Source: Isoetes taiwanensis (taxonomy: Eukaryota > Streptophyta > Lycopodiopsida > Isoetales > Isoetaceae). Taken from it: a stretch of DNA of 64,000 nt. The notes below the pieces were generated by a model. The model ran no database searches. It had not been told where the DNA came from and saw nothing but the letters and a program-made list of their open reading frames with translations. Every line of letters starts with the position of its first letter. Positions within the stretch are counted from its first letter, which is position 1. Of the stretch, positions 1 through 10,749 are shown in pieces. The translations under genes were made by a program, and so were the position numbers. The stretch spans positions 248,001 to 312,000 of the forward strand of contig JAJEKV010000266.1 of assembly GCA_021234155.1 (NCBI GenBank), read 5' to 3'.

Positions 1-785
1 CTACATGGTACATCCAAGGACATAGTTGCCTCATTCAATTCCCTACCATGTTCGGCATCAATAAGCGGTTCTACGCCTGTAGCAGCTACCGTCGCAGCTG
101 CACTCATCAAATTTGAATTGATATCAATGTTCCCAGTTACACCCAACTCCAAAGTGCCTCCTAGTTCCTCCCCCTCAATATTCAGCTCATTTGTTTGCTG
201 TGCACATCGCATCTTTACACATTCCCGTCGTTTCTGTCTCATTGCATCCTTCCTCTCCATTGGTAAACTTGCATACCATTTACGCCGCCGTTCATTGCGT
301 TTGTCTCTACATATCTCTTCTTTCGTCCTCTCAGGTTGGATGTTAACATCATCTTTCCTGCCACAAATAGCAATAGCACTGTTGGATATCCCATCACTAA
401 TACTCATCGGCTGCACATCCATAGTACCCGCTGTCCCAACATTCGTCAAATTCTCTACAACCATAGGGCCCTCAGCTACATCATCATTATCTATCATACT
501 TACACTCAACACATTCAGATTAGCCGCATTGCAAGTAGATTTGCATCCTGCCTCATAGGTGCTTACACCAACGTTCACACCCGTATTAACTACCCCTGAA
601 TTACATTGCAGATTCTTTTCTTTGTTTTTCAGCTCACCCTTTCGTCGCGCGTATCGTGCCTTTGCATACTCTCGCTGCCTCTGTCTCATTTCTACCTTCC
701 TTTCCTCTGGTAAATTTGCATACCAGGTACGTCTATACTCATTTGCTTTATCCCTAGACGTCCCCTCTTTTACCTTCCGTCCCAT
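1..785 (-). CDS. N-terminal part of a Helitron-type Rep/helicase-like protein (runs off the left edge)
   Basis: The minus strand is open without a stop from an ATG at 785-783 to base 1, about 261 codons, and the frame leaves the window. Seen: two copies of a basic, arginine-rich motif about 150 residues apart, one near residues 15-50 (RRTWYANLPEERKVEMRQRQ) and one near residues 160-200 (RRKWYASLPMERKDAMRQKR), separated by a polar acidic linker. Known: RRxxYAxLPxERxxxRxxR repeats occur at the N-termini of many plant Helitron-encoded PIF1-like proteins, ahead of the Rep and helicase domains. Inferred: this is the start of an autonomous or recently active Helitron on the minus strand, with the rest left of the window. 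No Rep or helicase motif is visible here. A plant protein with the same basic repeat but no transposon role is the alternative. Confidence 0.6.
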   Translation of the reverse strand, partial: MGRKVKEGTSRDKANEYRRTWYANLPEERKVEMRQRQREYAKARYARRKGELKNKEKNLQCNSGVVNTGVNVGVSTYEAGCKSTCNAANLNVLSVSMIDNDDVAEGPMVVENLTNVGTAGTMDVQPMSISDGISNSAIAICGRKDDVNIQPERTKEEICRDKRNERRRKWYASLPMERKDAMRQKRRECVKMRCAQQTNELNIEGEELGGTLELGVTGNIDINSNLMSAAATVAATGVEPLIDAEHGRELNEATMSLDVPC

Positions 786-2234
786 TACGCCGTATCCTTT
801 TAAATTCACCTATCTCAGTACAAACCTGGCATGCCACAGCACCAAGGTAAACCATCGCCTTAATACTATATCTTCCTACTTGAATTCCCATGTTTCATTT
901 TCCCCATCCATTGTTAATCAAAATCCCCACGATACTATTATTCCTCCCATTATCTAATCTATCCAGGGTTAACGTCCAGACCTAAACATCCTTACTTCTA
1001 AGGGGTGCCTAACAAAGTAAACGATGGTTATAGCCATCTCCAAATAATTCCACCAACATGGCTAACAAATCCAAGTGCTTACACATACACTAGATTGCTT
1101 TCTGACTCGATCGATTCTAGCCCCATTTCTGACATTTGATGGTAAGAAATAAGGCTTGGCTTACTATAATCTTCAACTTTCAGCAAGAAGAATCAATGCG
1201 AAATTAATGATCAACTATGCTCCTAGATTAATGGTTGTTTATGCAATTACATTATGACTGATAGTTCTATTGTGAATTAGAACACTGGCAAAACCAATTC
1301 AACTTATAAAAAGAAGGCTATGGTTAAACTATCCAAGAACCTGATTACGTTGCACTTCACCACTGCCATTCCAATCTTCACCGGGTTCTTTATTCACTTC
1401 CCTCGCTTCCTAAGAATTTGTTTGTTATTACTTTCACTTTGGCCAATAAATCTCATAAGCCCTGAATCCAGCAATTTGTAATTGTCAGCCAAATCCTCCA
1501 GACATAACTTAATCAGTTAAAATTTGGATATAAAGACATAGCTCAAAAGCTCTGATATAGCTCAATGAAGAATTCAATGCAATGGCGTAAAGCTCAACTT
1601 CAAACCAATACAAACATCCTTATAACCTTGCACTGCTCATTGATCCATACCTAAATTAAGAATTTCGAGAACCGATTACATCCCTAATGTCCTTTGGATA
1701 GCCCGCACACTATAACAAAATGCCGCTCTAGTCAAAAAATATGCAAACTACCTCTCGACATCCAACGCCAAAGATCAAACTTCGTCGCACGCCATAACGC
1801 AAATGCTCCCGCTCCATCACTTCGTGCCTTTCCGCTATTCTTCCACAGTTCGCTACTATACCAGAGGTTCTAAACCCTCGGACCAAGCGTATCGATATAT
1901 GGAATTTGATATAGACATCAGACCGAACATTGGAAACATGGCTAGCACGTCCCTTTGCAAAACCTATTCTTTCTAGTCAATGGTTCAAAACCCCTAACAA
2001 ATATCTCGTTTAACATTTCTCCACTCTCGATCTCCTCACAAATAATCACCATTTACCCCTTTCGCATATACCCCTTTCTTAAATGGCCCAAATGTTTCCC
2101 CCTTCCAAAATATCCTCTCCCTCTGTCCCTAAACATAAATACCTCTATCCATGTCTCAAATGACTATGCCTCAAACTCAAGCATTTACTATACCCTGGGT
2201 CTCAAACAAACAAAAAACAACAATTAGAATCAAA
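786..2234. other. Non-coding AT-rich flank upstream of the Helitron-type ORF
   Basis: No convincing reading frame on either strand. By position it would hold the 5' leader and 5' terminus of the element whose ORF starts at 785. I could not identify a Helitron 5' TC terminus in it. Confidence 0.4.
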
Positions 2235-2380
2235 TCAATGACGGGTAGGAGGACCGTGGTACATATTATATGTAAACTCCCGGGCCATCACGGGCCATAG
2301 GATACATCCCAAACTCACGTGGGAGTCGGATCGGATCTCGAGCGACTGACGGACGAGAAACATAAGAACATATATAGAAC

Positions 2381-2511
<131 letters not shown>

Positions 2512-2986
2512 AATATAATAAAATTCTCCACAAGCATTGTTTCAATTTTAGCATGTTCCTACGTGCAAGTTCTTATAAAAGAATCTCTTGAAAATACTCT
2601 AAATTCATAGATTATCTAACATTCTACCAAGGTTTCTCGAGATTCTACCAAGGTTCTCTAAGATTCTACCAAGGTTCTCTAAATTTTATAAGATTCCCTA
2701 GATTTTCCAAGATTTTATGAAGATCCCCTTAGATTCATTTAGATTTTATGAGATTGCCCTAGGTTCCCTTACATTATATGAGCTTCAAAGAGATTCTATA
2801 AATATTCCTTACATACTCTAAGATTTCATCAACATTTTCTTAGATTTCCTTAGATTTTATGAAGATTCCTTTAGATCCCCCAAATTTTAAGAGATTCCCT
2901 TAGGCTTGTAAATATTTTTCTAGATTCTCTTACATTTTATAAGATTTTCTTACATTTTATTAGATTCTTCTGGATTCCTTTACATT

Positions 2987-3262
2987 CTAGAACTTTTTAG
3001 AACATTCTAAGACTTTCTGGAACATTCTAAGACTTTCAATATATTCTAGAACTTTCTGGAAGTATTTTCCTAGATTTCCTCACATTCCCGTAGATTCCCC
3101 TACATTCTAGAACATTCTAAAATTTATTAGAACAATTTAGAACTTTCTGGAAGTATTTTCTTAGATCCCCACTAGATTCTCTTATGTTCTAGAACTTTCT
3201 AGAAGATTCTAGAACTTTCTAGAGCCTTCCAGAACATTCTAGAGCCTTCTTGAACTAGCTAG
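2987..3262. repeat. Array of 10 bp TTCTAGAACW repeats resembling heat-shock elements
   Basis: From 3187 to about 3256 the sequence alternates TTC and GAA (or GAG) exactly every 5 bp for about fourteen steps, beginning TTCTAGAACTTTCTAGAA. This satisfies the heat-shock-factor consensus nTTCnnGAAnnTTCn many times over. A less regular version occupies 2987-3130. It may be a plain 10 bp tandem repeat; binding is inferred from the pattern only. Confidence 0.55.
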
Positions 3263-3340
3263 AATATTATAGGCTATTTTATCTTAATGGCAATATTACC
3301 CTTAAGTATATTTGAAACATAAATTATTCATTGAATTAAT

Positions 3341-3405
3341 GCTTGGTCTAGTGGTTAGAGTGGGGGGTTTGGGGGATTGATGACCAGGGTTCGAATCCCC
3401 CCAAT
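3341..3405 (+). ncRNA. tRNA-like pol III promoter block of a SINE-like repeat (copy 1)
   Basis: An A-box-like TGGTCTAGTGG lies at 3344-3354. A B box, GGGTTCGAATCC, lies at 3387-3398 and matches the tRNA consensus GGTTCGANTCC exactly. The spacing is that of a tRNA gene. I see no paired acceptor stem, so this is a tRNA-derived SINE head and not a working tRNA gene. Confidence 0.65.
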
Positions 3406-3439
3406 AACATAAAAAATTTAATAAGCCTTTCCTTAAGGG

Positions 3440-3860
3440 ACGAGCATTCAACATGAGCCTTAGGATCTTAGACTCGATCAACGATCAAGATCTCACCATA
3501 TAAAAGCAACATGAGCCGTAGGATCTGTCACATATAATTCCCAAAGCCATGTGGACCGTAGGATATGTGCCAAGCCACCTGAGCCGTAGGATCTCGGATC
3601 GACGATCAGGATCAAATCAACATGGACCGTAGGATCGTTACATATAGTCTATATAAGAACCCCCAACCCATCACGGGCCTTAGGATCGTCCCAAAGCCAC
3701 GTGAGCCGTGGGATCTCGGATCCTGATCGGGGATCGGATCAACTGGACCGTAGGATCGTGTCTATATGGGTCGTATGTAAACTCCCAAGCCAAATGGGCC
3801 GTCAGGATACGCCCCAAAGCCACGTGAGCCGTGGGATCCGGACGACGTGATCGGATTCAA
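3440..3860 (+). repeat. Dispersed short repeat, consensus about RTGRRCCGTAGGATC
   Basis: About ten copies of a 15 bp motif (for example ATGAGCCGTAGGATCT and GTGGACCGTAGGATAT) spaced some 30-50 bp apart by unlike sequence, several followed by GATCGACGATCAGG-like palindromic phrases. The same motif recurs at 4340-4610 in unit 3 and in degraded form at 2250-2350. Spacing is irregular and the host is a plant, so this is not a CRISPR array. Confidence 0.6.
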
Positions 3861-3895
3861 TGGGACAAACATAAGAACATATATATGTTAGATAT

Positions 3896-4002
<107 letters not shown>

Positions 4003-4074
4003 AAAATTAATCGCCCTCCTACAAGCATTGTTCTAGTTTTAGCATGTCCTTATATTCCCTTTAATTCTCCTGGA

Positions 4075-4150
4075 TTCCCTTACATTCTAGAAGTTTCTAG
4101 GACATTCTAGAACTTTCTGGAACATTTTGAAACTTTCAAAACATCCTAGA
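4075..4150. repeat. Second TTCTAGAA / heat-shock-element-like array
   Basis: TTC and GAA triplets recur at 5 bp steps from TTCTAGAAGTTTCTAGGACA onward for about eight steps, then decay. It sits at the same place in unit 3 as the 2987-3262 array in unit 2. Confidence 0.5.
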
Positions 4151-4229
4151 ATATTATAGTCTATTTTATGTTAATTAGAACATTACCCCTTAAGTATATT
4201 TTGAAACATAAATTATTCATAGAATTAAT

Positions 4230-4290
4230 GCTTGGTCTAGTGGTTAGAGTGGGGGTTGGGGTTTCGAGGGGCCAGGGTTGAATCCCCAAT
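4230..4290 (+). ncRNA. tRNA-like pol III block (copy 2, damaged B box)
   Basis: The A-box-like TGGTCTAGTGG is at 4233-4243. The B box reads GGGTTGAATCC (4274-4284) and has lost one C relative to copy 1. The flanking bases match copy 1 closely, showing common descent. Confidence 0.55.
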
Positions 4291-4659
4291 AACATAAAAA
4301 TTTTTAAAAGCCTTTCCTTAAGGAAATCCAGCATTCAATATGAGCCTTAGGATCTTAGACTCGATCAACGATCAAGATCTCACCATATAAAAACAATATG
4401 AGCCAGTAGGATCTATTACATATAATTCCCAAAGCCCGTGGACCGTAGGATGTGTCCCCAAGCCCACGGAGCCGTCGGATCTCGGACCGGCGGTCGGGGA
4501 TCGAGATCAAACGGACCGGGGGGCTGCATACACATATTATATGTAAACTCCCGGGCCATCCGGCCGTAGGATACGCCCCAAACCCCGTGAGCCGCCGGAT
4601 CTCGAGCGGACTGATCCGGATAAAGCGCGACAAACATAAGAACATATATAGAGATAGAT

Positions 4660-4660
<1 letters not shown>

Positions 4661-4747
<87 letters not shown>
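4661..4747. repeat. (TA)n microsatellite, unit 3 tail
   Basis: About 85 bp of TA dinucleotide preceded by GAGATAGATAGATATA. Confidence 0.95.
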
Positions 4748-4754
<7 letters not shown>

Positions 4755-7141
4755 AATTTATTCTTTTTGGTATAAATTTATTCTTGCTATAATTTATTTA
4801 TACTGCTTCGAAGTTCTTTTGTTGTATAAATCTATAAAGCTCAAGTCTTCTTGCGGTATAAATTTATCTTAGTGCAAACTCTCTAGCATACTATGTCCAC
4901 ATATTACTATCTATTGAGGTATAAATTTATATCATCTTGAAATTTATTTGGAAGAAACTAAGGACTACAGAGAACAAATAAATTACAAAGTTTAAAAAAG
5001 TCCAGATTGGATACATACGTCGCCATCGTGGTATACAGAAGTCTATAGCAATTTGGAGGAGCAAATAAGAGCAAGTGTATAAAGCAAAGCGCCAAGCATC
5101 TTCAACTTCAACTTCGGCGTGTGAGGCATACTTTTAAGGTGACAATATTTGCTTCGTTGAGGCAATATCAAAATGTGTTGCATTTTTTGCAATTTTGTTC
5201 ATAATTTTGTAGTGAATTCATAAACTTTGAACTAAATACGTTTTTGGGCACTCTTAGCGCTTGTTGTTTTTTTTCAATGTCTATTTTGTTTTGTCCTTAA
5301 AAATATTACTATTTCTCAAACCAAACTAGGAGGCCAAAAAATGGTACCAAACAATTTTGAATGGAAGCTGAGTTCAAATTCCCCTCCAAAAATGGTGCCT
5401 AAAATATTCAAATTGTCACACTTGTCACAAATATACCAAGAAAAGGGCATTTTTTAAGGGAATTTTAGGGAATCTTTCAAAGATTCCTTTTGAAGTGCGT
5501 TTGCAGCAAATAAGTGCGTTTCATTTTAAACTTTGTTCTAGCCCATTTCTCACACATATGGCCATCAATCATACTATCTATGAGTTCCTAGAGTAATTTT
5601 TCTACGTTAAGGTCCCCAACTAATTAAATGATCTAATGAGTTAGAACATGGCCAGTGCTATAATCTAGTCTACTAAGATCATGGGATACCACTGTGACGC
5701 TCCCCCAACCTATATGATGCTCCCATCGTATAAATACGGGAAATCACCCTCCTATGGCGATTTCATCACTGTGGAAAGGCCCTTCATCTTACTTGGACCA
5801 CTTGTGATGGCCAAGTGCCCGGGTGAAGAACACGGAGATGTCTTTCGTCCCACGCCTTCTATGATGGAAATCCTATATAGCGGAAGCGTACATACATGTT
5901 AGCACCTGACAACAGTACAAATAAATAATATGCCACCATGAAGGGTGGCCCACCATCATGAATACGAATAACAACAGAATACCCCGGGCTCAAACTCATG
6001 GGGGTCAACTGACAGCCAGGCCTCTGGATAACAGCAGATGGGATAATGACAATGGTGTTGGCTAGCATAGAACAATGGCTAGGGTAGTCCACTCCATCCG
6101 CCCCTCCTGTGCACACTTTGCAGATAGGCTAAAAAATGCTATGTCGTGGTTGTAGCCTTCCGGAGACGCAATCTCATGGAATCACCCTATGAGACTACTC
6201 CGGGTTACATCTCTCTGATCCGATGAGGCAGGGAAAGGAGGAATCCTTCCCAGAGCATGGTTCCATGGGTGGCTAGAAGATCATGGCCCCACTGGCGACC
6301 ATGCATCTGTACCCGACTTGAACCCCCCAAAATCCATAGGCCACCCCAGTGCGCCCAACGACTCCTGGACGTCCCTATAAGCACATATCCTGCGACTCAG
6401 GAGGTGTCAGACCCATACCCAGCCCATATGCAATGACCGAATATAGACCCAGCCACAGTAGAGAGCCTTGTAACCATCATTCATTTAAATTAGGTTTATG
6501 TCTATTCCAAAAGCACGCCACTTTTGCATACCCCTTTTTGAAAGTAGTGTTGTGGTGGTCCATCTTATGTTATGCAATAATACAACCTTTAACCCATATT
6601 CAGTAGGCGTTTTGACTATTAATTTGAATATAGTAAGGAAAGTCATGTTTGATTAGCATTTGTAAGCAGCAAAACATTCATATACACAAACGTTTTTTAC
6701 AAAGTATTGGACTGTAAATACAGATTCCACCACGAATGGACTAAACCCTTTTTAGTCAAATACGACTCATTATAAGCATCTACATTCTTAGTTTTCTCTA
6801 GTTCTAGATGCATTTTCACAACATTTGCTAATATTGTATCAGCAGTCAACCCACTCATAATGGACTTGAATAGCACCACCAAACCATTCCTTGAGTAAAA
6901 CCACAAGACCATTCATTGTGATTCAACGCATGAGATTGATTATAAAGACACATAAGAGATCATCATCTATGATTATTGTATATATAAAAGCACGTACTTA
7001 TATAAAAGTAAAAAAGAAAACAAACATTCATTTTGTTACAGTTATAAGCAAAATAAAAGCCAACAAGAAGTCTTAAAGGTGTTCCCCCCAGACTAAATTG
7101 CCATATGCTAGACACTCCATAACATGTTTAATATTGGAGTT
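4748..7141. other. Intergenic block without a recognisable gene
   Basis: 4748-5680 is AT-rich and starts with a few TATAAATTTATT-type phrases. 5680-6480 is noticeably richer in GC, and reading frames of up to 85 codons there match nothing I recognise. 6480-7141 is AT-rich again. No splice-bounded exon or transposon terminus is evident. Confidence 0.4.
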
Positions 7142-7395
7142 GTTACAAAATACATTGGCTCTTTTGAACTTATAAAGTAAAGAATACGGAGAAACATTGG
7201 TATATAAGCCATAGCAAAACACGCCAGGCGTGATTTAATGTTACAAAATACATTGGCTCTTTTGAGCGTATTGGTATATAAGCCATAGCAAAACGCGTCA
7301 AGCGTGATTTAATGTTACAAAATGCATTGGTTCTTTTGAGCTTATAAATGTAAAGAATACTAAGAAATAGCAAAACACGCCAAGCGTGATTTAAT
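7142..7395. repeat. Three tandem units, each ending in a perfect short hairpin
   Basis: Units at 7142-7239, 7240-7313 and 7314-7395 each begin GTTACAAAATRCATTGGYTC and end with ATAGCAAAACACGCCAGGCG or a variant, followed by TGATTTAAT. The hairpin is CACGC-CAG-GCGTG in unit 1, CGCGTCAAGCGTG in unit 2 and CACGCCAAGCGTG in unit 3. The middle unit lacks about 24 bp present in unit 1. A short reading frame across the block simply follows the repeat. Confidence 0.75.
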
Positions 7396-7568
7396 AATGC
7401 ACCCCATAAAAAGAATTACCTATTCTACTTACCTTGAATTGCAACGTAGATAATATTAGACAGATTAATCGACAATAATAATAATAAGAAATATGAGAAT
7501 AGAATAGAATATGATTTTATCGTCCACGGAGACCAACTGGCCTATGGGACCCAAGTACAAAGAGAGAG

Positions 7569-7650
7569 CATCAGGCGTATTACTACCAGGATTAAAAAAC
7601 CCCCGCCCCGAAGGGTTTTCGGGGGAAAAACCTTGGTAGCAATAAGGATG
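7569..7650. ncRNA. Structured hairpin element, copy 1
   Basis: A core of about 40 bp, starting GGATTAAAAAACCCCCGCCC and ending in GGGTTTTC plus a G run and AAAAACC, also occurs at 27791-27833. Outside the core the flanks pair: TATTACTACCAGG on the left against CCTTGGTAGCAATA on the right, with CATC/GATG further out. An inner stem AAAACCC/GGGTTTT is also possible. No function is known to me; a transposon terminus and a structured RNA are both possible. Confidence 0.5.
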
Positions 7651-8004
7651 CTGACATACTGCACAGTTATATACATAATCACAAGTACAGCTGAGGTTAA
7701 TGTCGGACAGGGGGGCATAATTGAGTCCGCGTATCCATTACCTCCCGGAGGTCTGATCCCAACAAGCCTCTGAGAGGCCGTGCTTTCGGTAGCTCATGCG
7801 AGGGCCCGATGGGGTACAACTAGCAGAGCATACCGAGGCCGGATATGCTCAGATACGGACAGGCACGGAGGGCGTGACTTTCATCCTCAATGGCTACGTT
7901 GTGCGGCCGGCGGACTCGCCCTCACGCGGCTCGAATCCATCTCCCTGTCTCAATGCGGAGGTGGTATGCACTGTCGCGAATGGAAGCAATCACCCTGCGC
8001 TTTT
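7651..8004. other. Spacer between hairpin element and LINE region
   Basis: GC content rises from about 7700. Short frames are present, none recognisable. It may already belong to the 3' flank of the LINE on the minus strand. Confidence 0.35.
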
Positions 8005-8442
8005 TCATGGGTAGATGGGTGTGCGAGGGTAGTGGTGTGGGCCCCTCGTGAGCATGGGATTAACCTTTTTGTCGATAATTTGCCACCTTGACATGTGGCG
8101 GGGCCCTGCATCCCAAATGAAGCAAGCATCCAAATGCTGCTTCAAGGCGGTAGCGTTCCGCCGGTGTATGCAGCGGTCCACATCGTGTGCTGCACATTCC
8201 ATCGCGAGAACCACTGGGCTTGCTTGTCTTTCCAGCCGGGCTTTGAGTCGATCGCGGGCCCATCGCCCATCGCCAAAGCAAGGTTGGGCGTGGGGCTTCA
8301 TCCATAGCCACCACCTTCCGAAGTAAATAATGTGACGTTCCAGCTGACCCTCTGTAATGGAAGGAAGCCTGTCTCCTGGAGCAAGATCTGATATGGGACC
8401 GTGGATTTCACTCCCAGTGCCCGGCAATGATGACTTTATCAT
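8005..8442 (-). CDS. Unidentified GC-rich ORF downstream of the LINE reverse transcriptase
   Basis: A 145-codon frame rich in Arg, Trp, His and Cys, with no family I recognise. It lies 260 bp downstream of the reverse-transcriptase frame on the same strand and shares its high GC. It could be the displaced C-terminal part of the LINE ORF2, which usually carries Cys/His residues. About 250 bp of AT-rich sequence (8443-8700) separates the two. It could equally be a chance frame in GC-rich DNA. Confidence 0.25.
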   Translation of the reverse strand: MIKSSLPGTGSEIHGPISDLAPGDRLPSITEGQLERHIIYFGRWWLWMKPHAQPCFGDGRWARDRLKARLERQASPVVLAMECAAHDVDRCIHRRNATALKQHLDACFIWDAGPRHMSRWQIIDKKVNPMLTRGPHHYPRTPIYP

Positions 8443-8702
8443 CCTCTAGCTGCTTCTAAACTATAGAAATTATGGCGATTGTTTCCTATTTTTCCAACAT
8501 TTCTATAGAAACGAATTTAGTAGAATTGGATGTTTTACCATAAAAATGAGGTTTTTATTGTAAAATGTCCATTAATTTGGGGAATTTACTATAATCGGGA
8601 TGCAATATTATCAAATTTTGGCGATTTTATGAAGTTCTTTAGCGTACGCATCCTAGTAAACCATCGAATCCAGATTTTAAAAAATGGTAAAATATAGCAA
8701 CT

Positions 8703-9868
8703 TTACGAAGTTTCACACCTTAAAGTCATCACTGGTGCCCGGGCCAAGAAGGCCTTTTGTACCTGCTCTAGATCGTTCCAAGTGGTGAGGGATATCACTG
8801 GCCCCCACACTTCTGCCCCATAGAGGAGGACCCGGTTCAACCAAGGCCACGAACAAGTGTGCCTGGTGACCCCATGCATACACTCTGCCTTGTTTTTGTT
8901 GTTTTGCATTGCATCTGGCTTTCCGCCTGCTTGAGTGACCCGTAACCTGATGGATGCATCCCAGTGTGTGGTAGTAGAAAACTCAATGCCCAAATACTTA
9001 TAAGACTGAGCCACCTCCACTACCTGCCCCTGGTAAGTGAATGAGGGAAGGCGTGGGTGCCGGGATGATGGGACCAGCAGCACCCTCGTCTTGGCCAAGT
9101 TAACTCTCATGCCAGTGAATTGGCAGAAAGTGTCCAAAGCATCCAGGTGGCGTTGCATGTCCTCTGGGGTATATGCGAGCAGGTCAACATCATCAGCATA
9201 TATGAGTTGCCGGATTATGTGGTGCATCAATGGCGCCTCCCCCTCAGGTTTCGGCCTAGCCATTCTTCTAGCTGGTCAATGTACCTGGCCAAGAGCGTCG
9301 GGGATAGAGGGCAGCCACGGCGCACCCCAATGCTACTAACAACGGGCTCCCGGCGGTGTATTGGAGACGACGGAGCAAGCCTCGCGCAAGATAGTGCAGA
9401 TATAGCATTCTGCAAGTCGACGGGGGTCCCCAGCTGTCTCAATCTGTCCCACAACTTATCCCGAGGCACTGTGTCAAAAGCCTTTGCGAAATCCACAAAG
9501 CAACAGTACAGGTTCTGGCGTTGATTCCGGCTATCCTCTATGAGTGTTCGCAGAGTGAAGATATGGTCAATAGTAGAATGCCGGGGGCGGAAGCCTGCTT
9601 CGGCGTGAGAGCCCGCGACTTCTCCATCCTCGCCCAAAGTGTCGGGCCGCTCAAGAATCCGGCAAGAAGCAACTTGCAAAGAGTAACCGACCATAATGGT
9701 AACGATAGTTGGTGGGCTGTGGGGGTCCCCCGCTTTGTATATGGGCACAACTCCTCTACTGGTAGTCCGGGCGGGGAAGTCTTCTTGCAATGCCCCGTTG
9801 AAGAGTGTCGTGAGAATCGGCACCATTGGGGGCCCGCCCACTTGAGAAGCTCTTCCGTCAGATACCAT
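8703..9868 (-). pseudogene. Non-LTR retrotransposon (LINE) reverse transcriptase, frameshifted
   Basis: Reverse transcriptase of a LINE, which copies element RNA into nicked chromosomal DNA. Two overlapping minus-strand frames (9868-9227, then 9263-8703) together give the domain in order: GVVPIYKAGDP (RT1), AGFRPRHSTIDHIFTLRTLI (RT2), CFVDFAKAFDTVPRDKLW (motif A), GVRRGCPLSPTL (motif B), YADDVDLLA (motif C with the catalytic Asp pair), YKYLGIEFS and LLYGAEVWGP (thumb region). The catalytic residues survive, but the frame changes between motifs B and C near 9230-9265, so this copy is dead. The motif spelling (GVRRGCPLSP, YADD) differs from the angiosperm L1 pattern (RQGDPLSP, FADD). That suggests a Jockey/CR1/I-like or related clade. 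The base composition is far more GC-rich than the flanks. Confidence 0.85.
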
Positions 9869-10749
9869 CCAAATCTGATGCCTTCTCGCTAGGCGTTACG
9901 CAGGCCCATTATGACATCCCCTTGTAATAACCAAGTACTAGGCTGTCTCATGAGGTACTTTTGCCGGCTTCCCATTGGGTCATACAAGTGCGGGCAAGTA
10001 TCTCACCCATTGTTTCGGGGTAATATTTCCGTGATGGGCTGTGCGGGCTTACTCAAGACCTTTCTCCGAAGGCCCTAGGGTGGCGGTCTAGTAGACCAAA
10101 CATGCATTCTTGATGCTCCACTTAAAGGTACCTGGCTTTCTTGGTCTTGAGGAAGGAGCGGTATTGACGGATGGCTGCGGGCGAATGGTGGGGTCCGGAC
10201 TTGGCGGAGCCATCGTTTTGACTCCCGACATTCGCCATCGAACCGATGATTGCGGGGAAGGTGGTTGCAGCCCACGTGGATCGTCGAGTGGCCTCTCCCA
10301 AAGCATCTGTTCCCTACCCCGAAAAGAGCTAGTTCATTTGGGCCGTCTGGCTTTGTTGAAGCGTGGGGGCTGCGGCCTCGGCGAGGTCATCTTTGAAGCA
10401 TCCTCGCATAGAACCGCCGCGATGATCATAGTCCGAACACAACCGTGGTACATGGGGTGTTGGGGCAATGGGTGCTTTCGGTTGGCTCGCCAATCTATCT
10501 GCAAAACAGAGGCCGATGGTCGGAGTCTGCTTCCCGTCACGGCCCTGTCCCGACATCGGCAGTGATCACGTGTAGGCATTGCTCACCGCTAGCACGCGTA
10601 ATCCACCACACTTGTGCCACCCCACGGTTCTCCGTCTACAAGTGAAGCGGCTGGAGGGGACCCTTTGTACTAGCCCATTGCAAATGACCAGTCAAAGATC
10701 TTGCCCGAAAGCACTGGCTACCGCCATACAGGTGTCGGGGTTGTCATCT

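Noticed and set aside
118-957. Plus-strand ORFs of 132-146 codons
   Set aside because: Antisense shadows of the Helitron-type frame on the minus strand, which has coherent motifs and a longer open frame.
3341-3405. Functional tRNA gene
   Set aside because: A and B boxes are present, but no acceptor stem or anticodon arm could be folded, and the second copy has a broken B box.
3440-3860. CRISPR-like array of CCGTAGGATC motifs
   Set aside because: Repeats are short and variable, spacing is irregular, there are no cas genes, and the context is a plant genome.
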